64,000 bases of DNA from Enterococcus plantarum (GTDB taxonomy: Bacteria; Bacillota; Bacilli; Lactobacillales; Enterococcaceae), in NCBI RefSeq assembly GCF_001730295.1, contig NZ_MIKA01000009.1, positions 1 through 64,000 of the forward strand, read 5' to 3'. This document shows positions 16,724 to 27,296 of this stretch, one piece after another. A model generated the notes under the pieces. The model searched no databases. It saw only the letters and a list, made by a program, of their open reading frames with translations, and was not told the DNA's origin. A program made the translations under genes and the position numbers. Numbering within the stretch: the stretch's first letter is position 1; the number at the start of each line of letters is the position of its first letter.

Positions 16724-18081
16724 TGGATGCAGGGCTAATCTTTCAAATGCTACTAGCCGTTTTGGGCGCAATTATTTTATATACATTCATTGGATTTGTA
16801 CCAGGAACAGATGAGACGTCTGTTTTGATGCCAGTCACTTTAGCCGTCGTTTTAGCTGGCGTTCAGCCTATCGTCGTTCTAACGTTTTTTATAGCTGCCA
16901 TTATTACTTTAAATTTAATGAATGCAATCCCGACGGCACTGGTCGGTTTGCCCGGTGGTGTGTTATCCACGCCAATGATCGAGCATGCACTGTATTTAAA
17001 AGAACGTGGTATGGCAGCCACCAGTATTAAAAAAATGGCGACAGGTTCCATCATCGGAACTGCAGTTGCAATACCTGTAAGTTTACTTTTAGCCAACATC
17101 TTAGCTCCTTTTTCAGATTCGGTTAAGGAATATGCTCCATTACTGTTTGTTTTTGGTGCAGTCTTTTTATCTTTGATCGGGAAAAATAAGCTATTAGCGT
17201 TGATCAGTATCATTCCACTTGGATTGCTCTTCCAAGGTCTGCGCTATTTGTATTGGGGACTCGGAGCAGTTCCACAAGAAAAAAATGTGACAGTTTCCTT
17301 CTTTCTTGGAATCACAATTGGGCCATTACTTGTTTCATTGTTAGGGTTGTTAAACAAACAAAATCGGGATTCCTTGCCTCGACATGAACAGAATAAAATC
17401 AAGCTGAACAAGGTAGATGAAAAGCAAACGTTACTCAATCCTTTTGGAACGATCACAAAAAAAGAAGCTGGAACGAGCGCTATTGTATCATTACTATCAA
17501 ATTTTCTGTTTTTTTTAAGTCCTGTTGGGCTAACGATTTTGTTTGGTGAAGCTGTATCAAATAAAGAAAAAGATCCAGTAAAAAAAGCCAGTATGGCGAT
17601 TACCTCAATGAGTGCTTTGTCTCATGCAACATATCTATCAGGTTTGATCATTCCATTGATTGCTTTAGGAATTCCTTTATCACCGGTAGCTGTTGGACCC
17701 GCCAATGCCCTGTTCAACGCGCCACCCGTTTTTACATTAGAGCATAATCTTCATCATTTATTGAGTACAAGTGAATTTGTTTTTGCTATTTTATTCGCTG
17801 GAATCCTTGCCTCTGTCGTAACTTATTTTATAGCAATGAAATACGCTCGTCAGATGACCGTATTTGTCTTAAAAAAGATTCCGCATGAAGCAATATTAGG
17901 TTTATTTATTGGATTTATTTTATTATTGGCTTATATGGATGCCGGATTGATCAATATTTTTGGTGTTTTGCTGGTAGGAATCGTTTGTGGTACTCTTAAT
18001 AAAATGGGCGTTAATTACGGTGTTCAATTTATGATTCTTTATGCTGCGCCTTGGATCACCACGCATTTGATATTTAAATAA
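16723..18081 (+). CDS. TctA-family (tripartite tricarboxylate transporter-type) permease
   Basis: The 452-residue polytopic protein has at least ten TM helices and the TctA-type text YTFIGFVPGTDET, NAIPTALVGLPGGVLSTPM and IPLIALGIPLSPVAVGPANALF. TctA is the large permease of substrate-binding-protein-dependent secondary carriers for citrate and other carboxylates. No TctC binding protein is present. It is joined by TAATG to the small upstream gene and lies 16 bp before mvk, so it appears co-transcribed with the mevalonate pathway. The substrate is unknown; a carboxylate linked to that pathway is a guess. Confidence 0.8.
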   Translation: MDAGLIFQMLLAVLGAIILYTFIGFVPGTDETSVLMPVTLAVVLAGVQPIVVLTFFIAAIITLNLMNAIPTALVGLPGGVLSTPMIEHALYLKERGMAATSIKKMATGSIIGTAVAIPVSLLLANILAPFSDSVKEYAPLLFVFGAVFLSLIGKNKLLALISIIPLGLLFQGLRYLYWGLGAVPQEKNVTVSFFLGITIGPLLVSLLGLLNKQNRDSLPRHEQNKIKLNKVDEKQTLLNPFGTITKKEAGTSAIVSLLSNFLFFLSPVGLTILFGEAVSNKEKDPVKKASMAITSMSALSHATYLSGLIIPLIALGIPLSPVAVGPANALFNAPPVFTLEHNLHHLLSTSEFVFAILFAGILASVVTYFIAMKYARQMTVFVLKKIPHEAILGLFIGFILLLAYMDAGLINIFGVLLVGIVCGTLNKMGVNYGVQFMILYAAPWITTHLIFK

Positions 18082-18097
18082 AAGGACTGTTATTAGA

Positions 18098-19042
18098 ATG
18101 AAGAAAGAAAAAACTGGTCATGGACGAGCTTCTGGGAAAATTATTTTAATGGGTGAACATTCTGTTGTTTACGGTGAACCTGCAATTGCTTTTCCCTTTC
18201 AAGAAACGTATATTTCAACAAAAGTTGAACCTGATACCAATATGTTAGTAGATTGTCATTATTTTTGCGGAGAATTGTCAGAAGTACCTCCTCAGCTAAA
18301 GAGTGTCAAAGAAGTTATCAAGCAAACCTTGAATGTACTTCACAAAGAAAAGGAAACGTTTAAAATCACTATTACCAGTACCATTCCAGCAGAACGTGGA
18401 ATGGGTTCAAGTGCTGCTGCGGCCGTTTCTATCGTTCGAGCATTATTTGATTATTTTGACATGCCTTGCACCCAATCAGAGCTACTTCCATTAGTCAATC
18501 GGGCGGAAAAAATTGCCCATGGCAATCCTAGTGGCATTGATGCAGCGGCAACTAGTGGAAACGATTCGCTATTTTTCATAAAAGGTCAACCGATAGAATC
18601 GTTTCCAATGAATGTTTCTAATGCTTATTTAATAGTGGCTGATACTGGCATCAAAGGGCAAACCAGAGCTGCTGTAAGTGACGTTGCACATCTTTTTGAG
18701 CAAAATAAACAACGCGTTTCACAACATATTACTGAGTTAGGCCACTTGACTAAGCTTGCAAAACAAGCTATTTTAACAGATGATGTTTATTTATTAGGCA
18801 AAATCATGAATCAAGCACAAGTTCAGCTTAAAGCATTGACCGTTAGCAATGACCAATTAGATCAATTAGTCGTTACGGCTCGGGAAAATGGCTCCTTAGG
18901 GGCAAAATTAACCGGCGGTGGTCGGGGCGGTTGTATGATTGCCTTAGCAGATTCTAAAGAGCAAGCGGTAAAAATTGCTACAGCAATAGAAGCAGCAGGT
19001 GCAAAAGCCACTTGGATTCAATCATTAGGAGTGAAAAATTAA
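18098..19042 (+). CDS. mvk: Mevalonate kinase
   Basis: The 314-residue GHMP kinase has motif 1 GRASGKIILMGEHSVVYGEPA, motif 2 ERGMGSSAAAAVSIVRA and motif 3 KLTGGGRGGCMIAL. It phosphorylates mevalonate to 5-phosphomevalonate in the cytosol, the first kinase step toward isopentenyl diphosphate. Its TAA overlaps the mvaD ATG (TAATG). Gram-positive cocci use the mevalonate pathway, supporting the taxonomic call. Confidence 0.96.
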   Translation: MKKEKTGHGRASGKIILMGEHSVVYGEPAIAFPFQETYISTKVEPDTNMLVDCHYFCGELSEVPPQLKSVKEVIKQTLNVLHKEKETFKITITSTIPAERGMGSSAAAAVSIVRALFDYFDMPCTQSELLPLVNRAEKIAHGNPSGIDAAATSGNDSLFFIKGQPIESFPMNVSNAYLIVADTGIKGQTRAAVSDVAHLFEQNKQRVSQHITELGHLTKLAKQAILTDDVYLLGKIMNQAQVQLKALTVSNDQLDQLVVTARENGSLGAKLTGGGRGGCMIALADSKEQAVKIATAIEAAGAKATWIQSLGVKN

Positions 19043-20040
19043 TGTATGCTGGAAAAGCACGAGCTTATACGAATATAGCGTTGATAAAATATTGGGGAAA
19101 AAAAGATGAGCGCTTAATACTACCTATGAACAGCAGTCTATCTTTAACATTGGATGCATTTTATACCGAAACTAGCGTATCTTTTGATGAAACATTAACT
19201 GAGGATGTTTTCTTTTTAGATGGAAAAAAACAAGATTTAAAACAAACAGCCAAAATTTCTAAATTCTTAGACCTTATTCGTCAAAAACAACAGTTGACTT
19301 TATTTGCAAAAGTTGACAGCCAAAACTTTGTTCCGACAGCTGCTGGTTTAGCTTCATCTGCTAGTGGGTTAGCCGCTCTGGCTGGTGCCTGTAGTGAAGC
19401 GTTGAATTTACAATTGACCGAAACAGAATTGTCCCGCTTAGCTAGACTCGGCTCTGGCTCAGCCTGTCGTAGTATTTTCGGCGGATTTGCTGAGTGGCAA
19501 AAAGGGGATTCTGATCAGACATCCTTTGCACACGTTATTCCTTCTGATAAATGGGAAGATGATTTAGCAATGCTTTTCGTTTTAGTCGATGATGGTATAA
19601 AAGATATTTCCAGTCGTGATGGTATGAAACGAACGGTAGAAACATCAAGCTTTTATCCTGGTTGGTTAGAAAATGTCGAAACAGATTTGGCTACAGCCAA
19701 ACAAGCAATCACCGAAAAAGATTTTAATAAGCTTGGTCAAGTCACTGAAGCAAATGGCTTACGCATGCACGGAACCACCTTAGCTGCCGTACCGCCTTTT
19801 ACTTATTGGTCACCTGAAAGCTTAAACGTCATGCAGTTAGTGCGTTTAGCCAGAAAAGAAGGTCTACCTTGTTACTTCACAATGGACGCTGGGCCGAATG
19901 TGAAGATTTTAGTAGAAAAGAAAAATTTATCTGCGTTAAAAGAATTTTTAGGAAAGCATTTTGCTGAACATCAGCTAATTGCCGCATACGCAGGACCAGG
20001 AATAGAAATGATTCCTATAGAAAGGTCGGAAGAATTATGA
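19042..20040 (+). CDS. mvaD: Diphosphomevalonate decarboxylase
   Basis: From ATG at 19042 the product is 332 residues: MYAGKARAYTNIALIKYWGK, PTAAGLASSASGLAAL, and the catalytic region FTMDAGPNVKIL with the decarboxylase Asp. It converts 5-diphosphomevalonate to isopentenyl diphosphate with ATP. A longer start at 19012 overlaps mvk and is rejected. The TGA overlaps the mvaK2 start (ATGA). Confidence 0.96.
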   Translation: MYAGKARAYTNIALIKYWGKKDERLILPMNSSLSLTLDAFYTETSVSFDETLTEDVFFLDGKKQDLKQTAKISKFLDLIRQKQQLTLFAKVDSQNFVPTAAGLASSASGLAALAGACSEALNLQLTETELSRLARLGSGSACRSIFGGFAEWQKGDSDQTSFAHVIPSDKWEDDLAMLFVLVDDGIKDISSRDGMKRTVETSSFYPGWLENVETDLATAKQAITEKDFNKLGQVTEANGLRMHGTTLAAVPPFTYWSPESLNVMQLVRLARKEGLPCYFTMDAGPNVKILVEKKNLSALKEFLGKHFAEHQLIAAYAGPGIEMIPIERSEEL

Positions 20041-21134
20041 TAGAAGTTTCCACACCAGGCAAGCTATTTATTGCTGGTGAATATGCCGTTGTTGAACCTG
20101 GACATCCGGCAATCATCGTTGCAGTGGATCAATTTGTAACTGTTACTCTCGAAACAGCAGAAAACGTCGGCAGTATCCAATCAGCTCAGTTTAGTTCACT
20201 ACCTGTTCGTTGGACGAGAAGAAACAATGAACTGGTTCTAGATATTCGGGAAAATCCCTTTCATTATGTACTTGCAGCAATTCGCTTAACTGAAAAATAT
20301 GCACAAGAACAACACAAAGAATTATCTTTTTACCACTTGAAAGTCACTAGTGAGTTAGACAATTCAAACGGACGTAAATATGGATTAGGCTCGAGCGGTG
20401 CTGTAACAGTCGCAACTGTAAAAGCTCTGAGTCTGTTTTATGGTTTAGAATTGAACGAAGAAGAAATATTCAAACTCTCTGCACTGGCTCATTTAGAAGT
20501 TCAAGGAAATGGTTCTTGTGGAGATATTGCAGCAAGCTGCTATGGCGGTTGGATTGCTTTTTCAACGTTTGATCATCAATGGGTCAACGAACAAGCTCAA
20601 AAGCAAACGCTGACCACATTACTCCAAACAACATGGCCAAAATTAATGATCCAACCTTTGACTGTTCCTAAAAAATTACGTCTATTGATCGGCTGGACTG
20701 GCAGCCCTGCTTCTACTTCTGATTTAGTTGATCAAGTCAACCAGTCAAAAGAAGTACAAGAAATAGCATACCAACGATTTTTAGATGACAGTAAAACGTG
20801 TGTTGAAACAATGATTACAGGCTTTACTTCAGAAAATATCTCATTGATTCAAGCGCAAATACGAAAAAACCGAAAATTACTCCAACAATTAACCTCGATC
20901 ACAGGAGTTACGATCGAAACCCCTGCTCTTAAAAAACTATGTAATTTAGCACAAACCTATGGCGGTGCAGCTAAATCATCTGGTGCAGGTGGTGGTGACT
21001 GTGGAATTGTCTTATTTAAGCAAAAATCAGGTATTTTACCTTTGATGAGTTCTTGGGAGAAAGAAGGCATTACTCCGTTACCATTACATGTATATTTTTA
21101 CGGAAAGAAGGAAAAAAATGAATCGAAAAGATGA
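20037..21134 (+). CDS. mvaK2: Phosphomevalonate kinase
   Basis: The 365-residue GHMP kinase has [38 protein letters not shown] and [14 protein letters not shown] motifs. It makes 5-diphosphomevalonate, the substrate of the mvaD product. It overlaps both neighbours (ATGA with mvaD; 17 bp with fni), which implies translational coupling of the whole pathway. Confidence 0.95.
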   Translation: MIEVSTPGKLFIAGEYAVVEPGHPAIIVAVDQFVTVTLETAENVGSIQSAQFSSLPVRWTRRNNELVLDIRENPFHYVLAAIRLTEKYAQEQHKELSFYHLKVTSELDNSNGRKYGLGSSGAVTVATVKALSLFYGLELNEEEIFKLSALAHLEVQGNGSCGDIAASCYGGWIAFSTFDHQWVNEQAQKQTLTTLLQTTWPKLMIQPLTVPKKLRLLIGWTGSPASTSDLVDQVNQSKEVQEIAYQRFLDDSKTCVETMITGFTSENISLIQAQIRKNRKLLQQLTSITGVTIETPALKKLCNLAQTYGGAAKSSGAGGGDCGIVLFKQKSGILPLMSSWEKEGITPLPLHVYFYGKKEKNESKR

Positions 21135-22164
21135 ACATATCTCTTTAGCGAAAGCCTTTCATAAAGACAAAACAAACGACTTTGATCAAATCCGTTTTGT
21201 TCATCATTCTTTTGCAGAAATAGCGATGGATGACGTTGATATCTCAACATCTTTTCTTGATTTCTCCTTCAAGCAACCATTTTACATCAATGCTATGACA
21301 GGCGGTAGTGACCGCGCAAAAGAAATCAACCAGCAACTAGGCATTATCGCGAAAGAAACGGGAATCCTGGTAGCGACAGGATCGGTGAATGCTGCCTTAA
21401 AAAATCCTGATTTGGCAGACACTTATCAAATCATACGCAAGGAAAATCCAAACGGTGTACTTTTAGCAAATATCGGCGCTGGACTTTCTTTAGAAGAAGC
21501 CAAAAGAGCTGTTGATCTTTTTCAAGCTAACGGATTGCAAATTCATGTAAATCTCCCTCAAGAGTTAGTAATGCCTGAGGGGGATCGTGATTTCCATGGT
21601 TGGCTAGATAACATTGAAGATATTGTTTCTCATTTGTCTGTTCCAGTCATTGTTAAAGAAGTTGGTTTTGGCATGAGTAGTGAAACCATTGAACAATTGG
21701 TTTGGCGCGGTGTAAAAGCTGTTGACGTCAGTGGTCAAGGCGGCACTAGTTTTACACAAATTGAAAATGCCCGTCGCAAAAAACGAGAACTTGGCTTTTT
21801 GACAGATTGGGGACAGTCAACAGTTCTCTCACTCTTAGAATCGATAAATTGGCAACGTGACCTGACTGTTTTAGCTTCTGGTGGTGCCCGACAATCGTTG
21901 GATATCGTTAAATCACTTAGTTTAGGTGCAAAAAGTGTTGGTGTAGCTGGAACTATTTTAAATCAGCTGATGACACATGGTCTTGAAGAAACGATTGAGC
22001 TTATCCAACAATGGGAAGATGAACTTAAAATGTTATATACCTTACTTGGGAAACAAACAACAACTGACCTTACAACAACAGATATTATTTTTTCTAGTGA
22101 GATCATTCGGTGGTGTGAAAGCCGTGGCATTGCTTATCAGCCATTTGCTAAGAGAAGTAGATAA
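21118..22164 (+). CDS. fni: Type 2 isopentenyl-diphosphate delta-isomerase (FMN-dependent)
   Basis: From ATG at 21118 the product is 348 residues: [35 protein letters not shown] and the FMN-site text [25 protein letters not shown]. It interconverts IPP and DMAPP using reduced FMN. It ends the permease-mvk-mvaD-mvaK2-fni operon. Confidence 0.95.
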   Translation: MNRKDEHISLAKAFHKDKTNDFDQIRFVHHSFAEIAMDDVDISTSFLDFSFKQPFYINAMTGGSDRAKEINQQLGIIAKETGILVATGSVNAALKNPDLADTYQIIRKENPNGVLLANIGAGLSLEEAKRAVDLFQANGLQIHVNLPQELVMPEGDRDFHGWLDNIEDIVSHLSVPVIVKEVGFGMSSETIEQLVWRGVKAVDVSGQGGTSFTQIENARRKKRELGFLTDWGQSTVLSLLESINWQRDLTVLASGGARQSLDIVKSLSLGAKSVGVAGTILNQLMTHGLEETIELIQQWEDELKMLYTLLGKQTTTDLTTTDIIFSSEIIRWCESRGIAYQPFAKRSR

Positions 22165-22216
22165 AAAAACATACTGAGTTTACACTCTATGTAGTATCCC
22201 CAAAAGTTAGACGTTT

Positions 22217-22243
22217 AAGGAGTGGAGAAATCCACTCCTTTTT
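22217..22243 (+). terminator. Terminator of the mevalonate operon
   Basis: AAGGAGTGGA-GAAA-TCCACTCCTT is a perfect stem-loop followed by TTT. Confidence 0.85.
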
Positions 22244-22317
22244 CATACGCTTCTCTTACCGTCATTATCTAGCCCCCCAATTTCATTTACTAATATTATA
22301 TCTCTTTTCGTAAAAAA

Positions 22318-22366
22318 AGAAGTGCTTGGGTCATGATGCGTGAAGTCATCATGTCCCAAGCACTTA
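22318..22366 (-). terminator. Terminator of adhE
   Basis: AAGTGCTTGGG ... CCCAAGCACTT, with an inner ATGATG/CATCAT pairing, is followed on the minus strand by CTTTTTTTACG. Confidence 0.85.
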
Positions 22367-22382
22367 GTATTTTTATAGACGT

Positions 22383-24980
22383 TTAACCATTATATGCATC
22401 AATGATGATTTGTTTCAATTCACTGATCAATGGTTCTTTCGGATTAGCTGTTGTACATTGATCTTCATAAGCCAATTCAGCCATGTGATCAACAGTTGAA
22501 TCAAGAATTTCTTGTGTTACACCTTGTGCTTTCAAGTTCATATCAATTCCAACTGATACCCCTAAATCATAAACAGCTGTTGCTAGTGCATCCACTAATT
22601 CTGCAGTATTTTTGCCTTTAAGACCCAAGAATTTCGCAATATCAGCGTAATCTGTATCTGCACGGAAGTAGTCATATTTAGGGAACATTGCATGTTTTGA
22701 AGGATCTTTGGCATTGTAACGGATGATATGCGGTAATAAAATCGCATTTGTACGTCCGTGAGGAATGCCGTATTCTCCACCAATTTTATGTGCGACTGAG
22801 TGACAAATTCCTAAGAATGCGTTGGCAAAAGCCATACCAGCCATTGTTGATGCATTATGCATCTTTTCACGACTTTCTGCATCCGGACGTTTCACTGAGT
22901 TTTCTAAGTGGTCAAATACCAATTTAATCGCTTGTAAACTTAATCCACGCGTGTAATCAGAAGCCATGACTGAAACGTAAGACTCAATTGCATGTGTTAA
23001 AACGTCCATACCAGTATCTGCCGTTACAGAAGCTGGAACTGACATCACAAATTGAGGATCGATGATCGCAACATCTGGCGTTAATGCGTAATCAGCTAAT
23101 GGGTATTTCACATGCGTATCACTATCTGTAATAACAGCAAATGGTGTGACTTCTGAACCTGTACCTGATGTTGTTGGGATACATACAAATTGCGTTTTAA
23201 CTGCTTTTTCAATTTTGTATGTGCGTTTACGGATATCTAAGAATTTTTGTTTAGCGCCAAAGAATTCTGTGTCTGGGTGCTCATAGAACATCCACATGCC
23301 TTTAGCTGCGTCCATTGCAGATCCCCCACCTAAAGCGATGATTGTATCTGGTTCAAAATCAACCATGACTTTTGTTCCAGCATACACTGTATTTGTAGAT
23401 GGATTTGGTTCAACTGCTGAGAATACTTCGATTTGAACGTCGTTTTTACGTTTTTGTAATTCTTTACGAACCGTATCAGCATAACCAAATTGAACCATTC
23501 CTGGATCACATACAATCATCACACGTTCAACATTTTCCATTTTTTGTAGATATTGTAATGAATTTTTTTCAAAGAAAATTTTTGGCGGTAATTTAAACCA
23601 TTGCATATTATTTCTCCGTTTCGCTACAGTTTTGACATTGATCAAGTTAACAGCAGATACGTTTTTAGAGACTGAGTTTTTACCGTAAGATCCGCAACCT
23701 AATGTTAATGAAGGAATCATTTCGTTATAGATATTCCCGATTCCGCCTTCAGCTGATGGAGAATTCACTAAGATACGGCAAGCTTTCATACGCAAACCAA
23801 ATTTCACTTGTAGATCCTCATCTTCTGTATGAATCACTGCTGTATGACCTAAACCACCTAATTCAAGCATTGCTTCACATAAATCAAAGGCATGATCTGT
23901 ATTTTTCGCTTTCATCATGGCTAAAACTGGCGATAATTTTTCACGAGAAAGTGGGTATTCCGCTCCTGCTCCTTCAAGTTCAGCAATTAGAATTTTTGTG
24001 CCTTTTGGTACTTTGATTCCTGCTAATTCTGCTATATGTTCAGCAGAATACCCAACAATTGCTGGATTTACTGCATATTTCCCTTCATTCATCACGGCAT
24101 CTTCAAGTTTTTGTAATTCGTTTGGTTTGACGAAGTATACTTGGTGTGCTTCAAATTCAGCTTTTACAGCTGCATAAACTTCTTTATCTACGATCACAGC
24201 TTGTTCAGAAGCACAGATCATACCATTATCGAATGATTTAGAAACGATCAAGTCATTTACTGCACGTTTGATTTTTGCTGTTTTTTCAATATATGAAGGA
24301 ACATTCCCTGGTCCAACACCTAACGCTGGTTTACCAGTTGAGTATGCCGATTTAACCATGGCGCTACCACCAGTAGCTAAAACAATCGCGATTCCAGGAT
24401 GATTCATCAAACCTGAAGTTGCTTCTAAAGAAGGTTGTTCGATCCACTGTACACAGTTTTCAGGAGCCCCTGCTTTGATTGCAGCATCGCGAACGATTCG
24501 AGCAGCTTCAGCAGAACATTTTTGTGCACTTGGATGAAAAGCAAAGACAATCGGGTTACGTGTTTTGATAGAAATCAACGCTTTGAAAATTGTCGTTGAT
24601 GTTGGATTGGTTGTTGGTGTAACCCCACAAACCACCCCAACTGGTTCAGCGATTTCGATTAAACCTGTTTGGTCATCTTTATTGATGACACCCACTGTTT
24701 TGTCATGTTTGATACTATTCCAGATATATTCAGAGGCATACATATTTTTGATTGCTTTATCTTCGTATATCCCACGGCCAGTTTCTTCGACAGCCATTTT
24801 TGCTAGAGGCATATGTTGATCTAAAGCAGCCATTGCCATTTGGTGCACAATGTGGTCAACTTTTTCTTGATCAAAGTCTTCCATTTCTTTTAAAGCAACA
24901 TTTGCTTTTTTTGCCAATTCGTCGATCATTGCTGTTACATCAGTCTTTTTAGTATCTTCTCTCTTCATTGTTTTAGCCAT
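22383..24980 (-). CDS. adhE: Bifunctional acetaldehyde-CoA/alcohol dehydrogenase AdhE
   Basis: The 865-residue protein joins an N-terminal CoA-acylating aldehyde dehydrogenase (GVVCGVTPTTNPTSTTIFKA; catalytic Cys in SFDNGMICASEQ) to a C-terminal iron-dependent alcohol dehydrogenase. The second half shows GGGSAMDAAKGMWMFYEHP and metal-binding histidines in LGICHSVAHKIGGEYGIPHG. It reduces acetyl-CoA to ethanol and regenerates NAD+ in fermentation, forming spirosome filaments. A Rex-type operator upstream fits redox control. Confidence 0.97.
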   Translation of the reverse strand: MAKTMKREDTKKTDVTAMIDELAKKANVALKEMEDFDQEKVDHIVHQMAMAALDQHMPLAKMAVEETGRGIYEDKAIKNMYASEYIWNSIKHDKTVGVINKDDQTGLIEIAEPVGVVCGVTPTTNPTSTTIFKALISIKTRNPIVFAFHPSAQKCSAEAARIVRDAAIKAGAPENCVQWIEQPSLEATSGLMNHPGIAIVLATGGSAMVKSAYSTGKPALGVGPGNVPSYIEKTAKIKRAVNDLIVSKSFDNGMICASEQAVIVDKEVYAAVKAEFEAHQVYFVKPNELQKLEDAVMNEGKYAVNPAIVGYSAEHIAELAGIKVPKGTKILIAELEGAGAEYPLSREKLSPVLAMMKAKNTDHAFDLCEAMLELGGLGHTAVIHTEDEDLQVKFGLRMKACRILVNSPSAEGGIGNIYNEMIPSLTLGCGSYGKNSVSKNVSAVNLINVKTVAKRRNNMQWFKLPPKIFFEKNSLQYLQKMENVERVMIVCDPGMVQFGYADTVRKELQKRKNDVQIEVFSAVEPNPSTNTVYAGTKVMVDFEPDTIIALGGGSAMDAAKGMWMFYEHPDTEFFGAKQKFLDIRKRTYKIEKAVKTQFVCIPTTSGTGSEVTPFAVITDSDTHVKYPLADYALTPDVAIIDPQFVMSVPASVTADTGMDVLTHAIESYVSVMASDYTRGLSLQAIKLVFDHLENSVKRPDAESREKMHNASTMAGMAFANAFLGICHSVAHKIGGEYGIPHGRTNAILLPHIIRYNAKDPSKHAMFPKYDYFRADTDYADIAKFLGLKGKNTAELVDALATAVYDLGVSVGIDMNLKAQGVTQEILDSTVDHMAELAYEDQCTTANPKEPLISELKQIIIDAYNG

Positions 24981-25040
24981 TTTGATCCTCCTAGAAAAAT
25001 AAATAAATTAATTTTTTCTTGTTAACTATTTCACATACAC

Positions 25041-25069
25041 ATCATACAACAATATTTTTTTCTTGTAAA
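25041..25069 (-). promoter_or_regulatory. adhE promoter
   Basis: TTTACA (25064-25069), 17 bp and TATGAT (25041-25046) on the minus strand. Confidence 0.7.
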
Positions 25070-25077
25070 TAGTTTTT

Positions 25078-25095
25078 TTGTGATTTTTTTCACAT
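25078..25095 (-). promoter_or_regulatory. Rex operator upstream of adhE
   Basis: TTGTGATTTTTTTCACAT fits the Rex consensus TTGTGA-N6-TCACAA with one mismatch and sits 8 bp upstream of the -35. Rex is an NADH-sensing repressor of fermentative genes in Firmicutes. A weaker half-site, TATGTGAAATAG, lies just after the -10. Confidence 0.75.
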
Positions 25096-25169
25096 TTAAC
25101 GCTTTTTTTATTTCATCTACTAAAGCAAGCGTTTCCTAATTTATAAAAAGAAAAAGAACCTATTCAAAA

Positions 25170-25451
25170 TTAGAATAGATCCGTCAAGTCATGCCAATCT
25201 TTAATGGTCAAACTACTTGTTTGAGCAATCAACTGCTGATAATCAAAAAATTCATTTGGCTCAATATGTAAAATGTCTTCACGACAAGCTTTGATCGATG
25301 ATGGAGCGTTCTTTTTCCACCGATAAGAAACAAGATAGTTCATCAATTCGGTTTCATTAACAGATGAATAACCAAGTTGCTGAAAAGATCGGCATTTGAT
25401 TTTTAATTCTTTTTTCAATAAGAACTTTTGATGCCACGATAGCTTTTCGAT
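25170..25451 (-). CDS. ComN-like post-transcriptional regulator, start codon uncertain
   Basis: The small protein (TIEKLSWHQKFLLKKELKIKCRSF ... region, SVNETELMNYLVSYRWKK, ILHIEPNEFFDYQQLI) resembles the ComN/YrzD family, which sits near yajC and secDF in Bacillus and affects mRNA localisation. The usual beginning of the family coincides with ATC at 25449-25451, which lies 4-7 nt after AAGGGGAG. The only standard start upstream, TTG at 25523, lies inside the yajC terminator hairpin. Either an AUC start is used or the start codon has been lost. About 93 residues from ATC. Confidence 0.6.
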   Translation of the reverse strand: MEKLSWHQKFLLKKELKIKCRSFQQLGYSSVNETELMNYLVSYRWKKNAPSSIKACREDILHIEPNEFFDYQQLIAQTSSLTIKDWHDLTDLF

Positions 25452-25507
25452 GGTTCTCCCCTTCTTTCTAAAGAATGACCTATGTACTTTCTTATATGTT
25501 TTAGAAA

Positions 25508-25532
25508 GAAAAAATTCCAGCAAGCTGGAATT
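25508..25532 (-). terminator. Terminator of yajC
   Basis: TTCCAGCTTGCTGGAA followed by TTTTTTC on the minus strand, immediately after the yajC stop. Confidence 0.75.
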
Positions 25533-25903
25533 TATTCTTTCGTTTCGTTGTTTTCAGAAGTTTCTGTTACAGTTGGTTCTTCAACAACTGTTTCTTCCTT
25601 CGTTTCAACTACAGTTACATCATTATCATTTGCAACAACTGTACCTGGCTTCACTGTTTTGATTGCTGCACGATCAAATTCAAGGATAATTCCTTCACAA
25701 TCGATCAATACAGTTTTTTTGTCAGCATCAAGTTCAGAGATCACGCCGTGTAAACCGCCGATCGTTACAACTTCATCGCCCACTTTCATTGCATCCAAAA
25801 GTGTTTGACGTTCATTTTGTTGTTTCTTTTGCGAACGTGTCATAAAAAACATCATTCCTGCTAAAAGAATTAATGGTAAAATAAACGAAAGTCCTCCGCC
25901 CAT
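25532..25903 (-). CDS. yajC: Preprotein translocase subunit YajC
   Basis: The 123-residue protein has an N-terminal TM (FILPLILLAGMMFFM), then TRSQKKQQNERQTLLDAMKVGDEVVTIGGLHGVI, the YajC domain, and an acidic Glu/Thr-rich tail. YajC associates with SecDF at the translocon. Order tgt-yajC-comN on the minus strand matches the Bacillus neighbourhood. Confidence 0.93.
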   Translation of the reverse strand: MGGGLSFILPLILLAGMMFFMTRSQKKQQNERQTLLDAMKVGDEVVTIGGLHGVISELDADKKTVLIDCEGIILEFDRAAIKTVKPGTVVANDNDVTVVETKEETVVEEPTVTETSENNETKE

Positions 25904-25985
25904 TATCTATTCACCTCTCTATCCTATAATCACTAGTTTACTGTAACAAAATTTCTTTTACAACACTAGTCTTTTGTTCGTTTTT

Positions 25986-27131
<1,146 letters not shown>

Positions 27132-27238
27132 TCATTCTCCTACTTTCTTTTGTATATTTACACTTTCCTCATCATACTTTTTTTTGTTCGTATTTGCAAG
27201 GTTTTACGGGCTTTCTTTAGTATATCCTTAGACAATAA

Positions 27239-27276
27239 AACTGGAGATAAGAGTTCAAACTCTTTTATCTCCAGTT
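27239..27276 (-). terminator. Terminator after the iron-dependent dehydrogenase gene
   Basis: AACTGGAGATAAgAG / CTCttttATCTCCAGTT hairpin with T-rich flank on the minus strand. Confidence 0.8.
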
Positions 27277-27296
27277 CTTTTGTTTTTTAGTCTCTC

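Noticed and set aside
25452-25523. TTG start of the comN-like gene
   Set aside because: It lies in the yajC terminator stem and adds 24 residues without family similarity or an RBS.
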